NCBI RefSeq assembly: GCF_022458985.1
Contig: NC_061773.1
Coordinates: 3,788,001-3,852,000, forward strand
DNA from: Mugil cephalus
Lineage: Eukaryota; Chordata; Actinopteri; Mugiliformes; Mugilidae
Length of the DNA: 64,000 bases
Direction: 5' to 3'
The notes beneath the pieces were generated by a model. That model made no database searches. It was given only the letters and a program-made list of their open reading frames with translations, and was not told the DNA's origin. Below are positions 58,037 through 64,000 of the stretch, one piece after another; the stretch's first letter is position 1; each line of letters opens with the position of its first letter. The position numbers were made by a program, and so were the translations under genes.

Positions 58037-61000
58037 ACATATTAATAATAATCTTAAAACTCTGCTACATTTGTATAAAGACAATTATTTTCTTACTCGA
58101 GGCTTATTAAAGCATCCTCATCACTGCCTCTCATCCCAGCCTTTCTGATCATTGTGCTCTTTCTCTGTGACCCAGCTGACAAAGCTCAATACAGGTACCA
58201 TCCTGACTGTTTGAATTTGTCTGAATTGTTATGCAGATAGTTTGTTTTTTGCTTTGTTCTACAGTGTATTGACACCATACAGGCGGGACTCACTGGGGCC
58301 AGTAGTTAGTATAGCTTTTCAGAAGCTCTCAAGGTGTTTTGGGTATCTGATTATGTATTCAGGGATGTTTCCAGACATTGCTCCAAGTGTCTGTTTTTTG
58401 TCTTTGTCCTGCCTTTCACCACCTGTCTCATTGCACAACGTTTGGAATAATGCAATATGCTAATCGGCTTTTCATTTTAGTTATTATTTTGGATGGTAGT
58501 TGTGTTTTTGCTGCAGAGAGAGGCCTTAATCAGAGACGGTTACCAGGCAGTATTATGACACAAAGAAACAGAGTCAGCTGAGTGCAAGGACTGCATGACC
58601 TTGGAAAGTGGGCTCGCAAAAAAATGTTGTATTTTGAAAACATAATTTAGCTATGAGAAGTATTTTTTTATAATTGCCCAGAGGGAGATAAACAGATGTC
58701 GGATGAGCCACGCTACCTTTTGCTCAGTTTGTGGATATATGCGAGATGAAAAAAGAGCTCCTCAACATATGGTACCTTCAAACTGCAACCTTACAAAACA
58801 AAACAAACAACAAATAACATCCATGAGCTTGTTTCTTGGAGGAGAAAAAAACCTTAACAAAACTATTGCAGATTAATTCTTACCTATCTACTGCTGTTAA
58901 GCTGTTTTAAATAACTGACAAAACTGCCCAAAGACAGCTGGTGCATTCTGAAGTACCCACATCTTTTTATTTTAAAATATATAAAAGCCCAAATGCAGCA
59001 CCATTGGTGCACACTGTTAGTATCATCAGTCATGATGATGAGGCTTTACATGGTTCCACAGTGAGGGACGCTCCCTGCTCTTTTTTTTTCAGGCACTGAG
59101 AACTTTAGACCAGCCCAAAGAGAAGCGGAGGTAGGGGGAAAAGGCGTGGTAGCATTGCACCTGCTTTGATCCTCTTCAACCCCTCTACATCTTTAATGCC
59201 CCCAGGGCGTAGGGCGCGGAGGCTCCCCTAACTGCTCACTGTTCAGCGATTTGTGCGTGGGTTGGTGCAGAATGGCAGGGGTTGTGGCCGGGATGCCATC
59301 AAAGTGCAGAAAGCAAAGAGAGAGTCAATAAGTGATGTGTGAGTTTGTGAGCGAGAGCCTGTCTTTGTGACTGATGGCCGGGGACCTGGATGAAGATTTG
59401 AGCTCGGAGGAGAGGCCTCGTGTCTGTGTCAGGTTTTTGTATGAACGCATCGGTGTGCTTTGAAATGTAACTTGTGGTGAGAGCAAGATAAAGCTCCTTC
59501 ATTATTAATGCTGTCATTCCTCAGCATTGTTCCCCGCATTACATCTTCACTGGTTAACACCGGGTTCTTCTTTCTTGAAGGCTCTCAAAGATAATAACCT
59601 CAGAAGCGGTCCCGTAGCCTCAGGGGCCTCTGACCAACAATGGTCATTTTACGTGTTTGCAGTTAATATGACTGTTATCCCCTCAACCTGCCGTTTGGAA
59701 GCTTGTAGCGGGAACACTTGGCTCGAGATGCTCAGTGATATATTTAGACTCCAGTGACGCTGATGACAGTTTTAGCACTTTTTTTTTTTCAGCAGTTTCC
59801 TACAAAGAGAGGGAGAGAGAAGGGGGGATGGCTCTTCCTATAATTTTATATAATGCCTGTTTTCTTGTTTGCTGTGCCAGGTATTCTGGGAATTACAGCA
59901 GCTCTGTTATTCACTTATTTTCTGTTTTTCATCCACAGCCTTATGCTCAGCTGCATCTTCCCCACACATAATGCTTAACCTTTTCACGCCTAGACAAAAT
60001 CGAGTCGTAGACTGAACGTCAGTTTTTATTTTCTTGATGATTAAAAACATGATTCGGGTTAGGAATCCACTTTTCCAAAGGTGGAAAATAACGGCTTTGT
60101 TTATTCTTTTCCAAACTCTCTTACCCTTCCAATTTATTATCCTATATTTACTGAAAATTTTAGTTGGTGGTCAACACACTGCTGTGAGTAGAAATGGGCA
60201 GGTGTACTGACGTAGAAACCAAGTGATGAAATATAGTGTGCCAGGGTCAGTAATAAAACATTCCTCCAAATAATCTAGTAGTTTAAACTATATTTAGACT
60301 TTTATATTTCAATGGATGAAGAAACTGAAGCCGTTATATGGGAGTTGCTACCGTGAACACATTACAACTGTGATCTGTTATCCTATGTTCTGTGAGGTAA
60401 AATGACTGTTTTTGTCAATGGAGCCTGGTGGCTTTGGAGACGGTGATGAAACAGTTTCAGTTCCATTTGGAAACAGGCTGCCCCAGAACAAGGTGATATC
60501 TTTAAGGTTGTCCTTGTTTTTACACTCACACTTTGCTGCTGACCATGTTCACAGTTCAGTGCTTACACTCTGCACTGCTACCTTCATCTGCATCTCTAAG
60601 CTTGGGGCTCTCTATGGAAAAAGTATACCTCACACAGTCACTTCAAAATTAGTGTGAACCATCCTTTTAAATCAAGTCAGTTAATTCTGTACGGGCAAAA
60701 TTTGCAGCCAAGGTCATTTTACTCATTTCTCATAAAGGACTTTAGTATCGGTACACAACTTTTGTGGGTCTTTACTTGAAATAATAATATTAAAAAAATA
60801 TATATTAGACATTGTGATGGTAGAAATGTTGACCTGTTCCTTTAAGTTTTGCTGCACCTTTCAAGAACATGAAACCTGTAAGCGGTGTTGGATTTAATCA
60901 TCCTGGTTGTCACGTATGGTTGGTCTGAGGCTCCGGTTCTTAGTGACAGTCCAGTGATGTGGGAAGTAAGGTTGATAGTGGGCAGAAGCATTCATTGTGG

Positions 61001-62007
61001 TCTTATTGATTCCTGCTTCCCTCTGGATACTCTTGCCACTGCAACTCCAGCTGGGCATCACGCACCATGCTGCCAATTAGAGTCACGCACTCATGTTGTG
61101 TTTTCACTGTTGCATTTGTGACCTACGTTTGTACATACATCTGTCTGCTCTACTGTTCACAAAACACCTGTTAGGTAAGGCAGCCATGCATTTTTCTGAC
61201 CCCCTATACCTCATCTCTGATATGTGAACAATGGTTGCTGTGTTAGTTTTGTCAATGGGTCATGATCTATGGGAAGGTTTTCTTGGTATCCAGCACTGTC
61301 ATTTATTGGCTGAGATTAAACCAGTTGACACGGTTGTGTTATAATGGTCTGTTAGAATGTGTAAGCCTGCCCTCTTTCATCTGTGTAGAGAATAGCAGCC
61401 AGGACGTGAGACAGAGGCAGTGGGAAGTAAACATTTAAGAGCTTAGAGGGAAGCTTTGTGCATCCGTGGGGTATTTGGTCATCGCCCATCCTGATGCATG
61501 TTCCCTGTTAGGAAGCACTGTAGCTGTCTCCACACACACACATACACGTTGGCACACAAAATCCTGTATGTGTCCGTCAAGTGGCTTGTTCATCAGATAG
61601 CTGGGTGAGGTTTATTGACTTGATTTCAGCTTAATACATCCAGCTAAGTCGGCAAAGACATCTTGGCCTTTAACCAGAAGTTCATGGCCTTTTACGAAGC
61701 AGTGCTCTGTAGGAGCGTTTGGCTCAGTCTAAATCTGTGTGTTTGATTGTAGCTGACGCTGGGAGAGTGGGTTTGTGAAGATTAGGCTTATCTTTGCAAC
61801 ATCATCATCATCCTCACAGGAAGGGCAGATGCAGCACACTCAGCGGAAACATGGGAACAGGGCAGTTAGGAGGGACAAGTAAAGAACATCTGTGTTTCTG
61901 AAACTAAAACCAATAACATAATTATTGTTTGTCAGGAAGACACACTCTTTTTGGCCGTCACCCAGAATGAGAATAGATGTTTCTATGTACAACGATTAGG
62001 CCAACCT

Positions 62008-62226
62008 ATGACAATTCAATTCATTCTGCTGGGAAACTTTTGAACTTGGCATTCATGTAGATGTAACTTCTTAGACATGTAACATCCACCTAGACCAGAC
62101 CAGACACCCACACCCCATAGTAATGACACTCCTTGATGCAGCAGCCATCCCCAGCAGGATGCAGTCTGACACAGACAAAAAAAACACAACTCAAAATAAC
62201 ATGAAGAACAACACAAGGTGTTGATC
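62008..62226 (+). mobile_element. Tc1/mariner-derived miniature element, copy 10 (truncated)
   Basis: Interior blocks only: ttctgctgggaaacttttga, ttagacatgtaacatccacc, tagaccagaccagacaccca, catccccagcaggatgcagt and catgaagaacaacacaaggt. It stops abruptly after gtgttgatcatgta. Confidence 0.8.
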
Positions 62227-63504
62227 ATGTACAGTTCAATGCCATGCAATAGTTTTGTAACAAAATATATAGTATGAATCTAAATTAAATTTGTGCTCAC
62301 AGTTACCCTGTTCTGAGGTTGTGGTTCCTAAGGAGAAGCCATTTGTGGTGCCATGCAATTTCAAAACCAATAATCAAAGCGCAACTTTGAATCAGCAGCT
62401 CCACAAGTGAGTTCAAAGGCATTCATTCTACTCCTCTTACTGTGGCTCATGACTTTTAGCCAAATAACGGTACTGGGCACACAAATCCAATCCAGTTGAC
62501 TTTATGGACAGCCATAGTTGACTTATGCAAGGGACCAAAGCTGTCATGATAAAAAATAAATACTGAAGTAAACTGTAAAATGGCATTCTATTACATGCAC
62601 TAGAATAATAATAGAAATAAGAGTAAACATGAATTAAAATGAGAAATGTGAAGTAAATTGATATTAATGTTTTAACTCCCTACTGTATTTTTTACATAAT
62701 ATTCTCTATTTTATTTATTATGTTATTTTATTTTTATTCATATTAGTATTATTTTCACCCCTCATTTCAGTCCTATTTATTTTCCCCAAATTAATTATTT
62801 CTCTCTGTTCTTTTTTTACATTTCCGTCATTAAGCAAATTATGCCGGCTGTCACTCAACATGTGTCATGAGGTCGACCTTTGCCTAGTGGTTGACTGACC
62901 ATCACCAGGGTCACAACAGAAATGGCTGCTTCCTTTCAGGAGATTAGCTCTGTTGTCCACTCAGGTTAAAAGAAGAGAAAAAAAGTGTCTCTGCTTCTAT
63001 ATAAACTCACCAATTTATTGAATGTTTGGTACTTATGTCTTCTTTAAGCTCCCTCTGCTTTTAAAGTGAATCTCTTGTTGCCCTTCACTTTGTAGGTGAC
63101 AGTTGGTTTCATGCTGTCTGTGTTCTCTGTTTGACAACATGATACTCTCATAACTGCCGACACACCAACTAGGTACTGATGATGTCAACTAATGAAAACA
63201 GTAGAAACTAATGCTTTGCAACAATGAAATCTATATGCTTGACCTGAATACATATGCTGAGAACAGGCAGCTCATGTGCTACAGATGTGTATAGCCTGTA
63301 TAAAACAGGCTGCATCTCGGCTCAAACAATAGCATTTAACATTACCTCACAGTGTGTTGTACGAGGGCGTAGTGTAGCCAGGTAAAACAAAATGTGGTAT
63401 TTCTCTGAAATCTTCTTCATGTACTGCAGCTAAGGGTCTAATAACTTTGACAGTGAAATTCACCAGTTAATTGATGATATGTAACATTCTTCTCTGGGCC
63501 TGGA

Positions 63505-63621
63505 CGTGGGCCTTCTGAGGATTTCCTGTGTCTTTGTGGTTCAAGCTTCAACACTGAGTTGTCACACACTCAGACGATCAGTGTTCTTTACTTCTCCTGA
63601 CAGTGTTGTGGCGGATCGTGT
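63505..63621 (-). mobile_element. Tc1/mariner-derived miniature element, copy 11 (end fragment, reverse)
   Basis: Reverse-orientation terminal piece: cagtgttctttacttctcct then gacagtgttgtggcggatcg and tgta, matching the left end of the family on the - strand with a few changes. The part upstream is too diverged to place. Confidence 0.6.
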
Positions 63622-64000
63622 ATTTTTCATGTCACGGTAGTATGGCCTTCATTTTCACACACCTGATGAACTGCTGCTGCGGCAACGACCCACTGGGCTG
63701 CACACCTGTCTTCCCAGAGGCGTCTGTGCATGTCGTTATTGTTACATGATCGGTGACTATAGTCGACATGATATTTAAAGTGATGGAAGTCGACAAAATG
63801 AGTGGTCGCTAGTACCCACCCCCTTATATCGCATATGTTTTTTTTTTTTGTTTGTTTTTGACAATCATCACGACAGCCTGGTGAAAGTTGAAAAAGTATG
63901 ACGGTCTCAGGTTCTTGTGTGTACACCCCTCCATGAAAAGGTCAGCACTAGTGGCTGTTGTAGATACTCCAGCTCCTGTATAGCCAAGCCAGCCTATGTA

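Larger units (their letters stand above)
50170..64000 (+). other. tex264: tex264 intron 2 or beyond (no exon found)
   Basis: The donor gtaaag follows exon 2. I found no continuation of tex264 and no other gene on either strand in this 13.8 kb. Recognised contents are four Tc1-derived copies or fragments and the C-run/(CA)n tract, listed separately. If tex264 is intact, its remaining exons are to the right of the window. Confidence 0.6.

Noticed and set aside
57851-58084. Val/Cys-repeat open frame on the - strand
   Set aside because: It arises entirely from the (CA)n microsatellite.
58242-58581. Possible further tex264 exons around 58.2-58.6 kb
   Set aside because: None of the translated frames resembles the remembered ERKLCAYPRLEIYQ-type continuation of TEX264.

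Overview
This window is nuclear DNA from a ray-finned fish, most likely a spiny-rayed (percomorph) teleost. The evidence is five split vertebrate genes with GT-AG introns, fish-type dispersed repeats (Tc1-derived miniature elements, a Mermaid/DANA-type tRNA SINE, LINE 3' tails ending in short tandem repeats) and compact introns in the first half. No prokaryotic, viral or organellar sequence was recognised.

Layout from left to right: (1) 829-1752, the last five exons of emc3 (ER membrane protein insertase subunit) on +; its 5' exons lie before the window. (2) 3698-12297, a complete 22-exon usp4 (deubiquitinase) on +. I joined the exons by hand and they give an uninterrupted 1002-residue frame. 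(3) 15355-16510, a two-exon selenoprotein gpx1 on -, tail-to-tail with usp4, with its in-frame TGA (Sec) and a recognisable SECIS hairpin in the 3' UTR. (4) 17684-32510, a complete fancd2 on +, divergent from gpx1, with 43 coding exons joining to a 1449-residue frame. (5) 35295 to beyond the right edge, tex264 (ER-phagy receptor) on +. Only its first two coding exons (35295-35552 and 49948-50169) are seen; about 14.4 kb of intron separates them and at least 13.8 kb of non-coding DNA follows.

The genes are ordinary housekeeping genes rather than an operon or a new system: ER membrane insertion and ER-phagy (emc3, tex264), ubiquitin removal (usp4), peroxide detoxification (gpx1) and interstrand-crosslink repair (fancd2). 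Their order is notable because, in human, emc3 and fancd2 lie at 3p25 while usp4, gpx1 and tex264 lie at 3p21. The right half (32.8-64 kb) is almost entirely tex264 intron populated by repeats. The main repeat is a family of at least eleven copies or fragments of a defective Tc1/mariner-derived element. I found no convincing undescribed system; the points worth following up are listed as findings.
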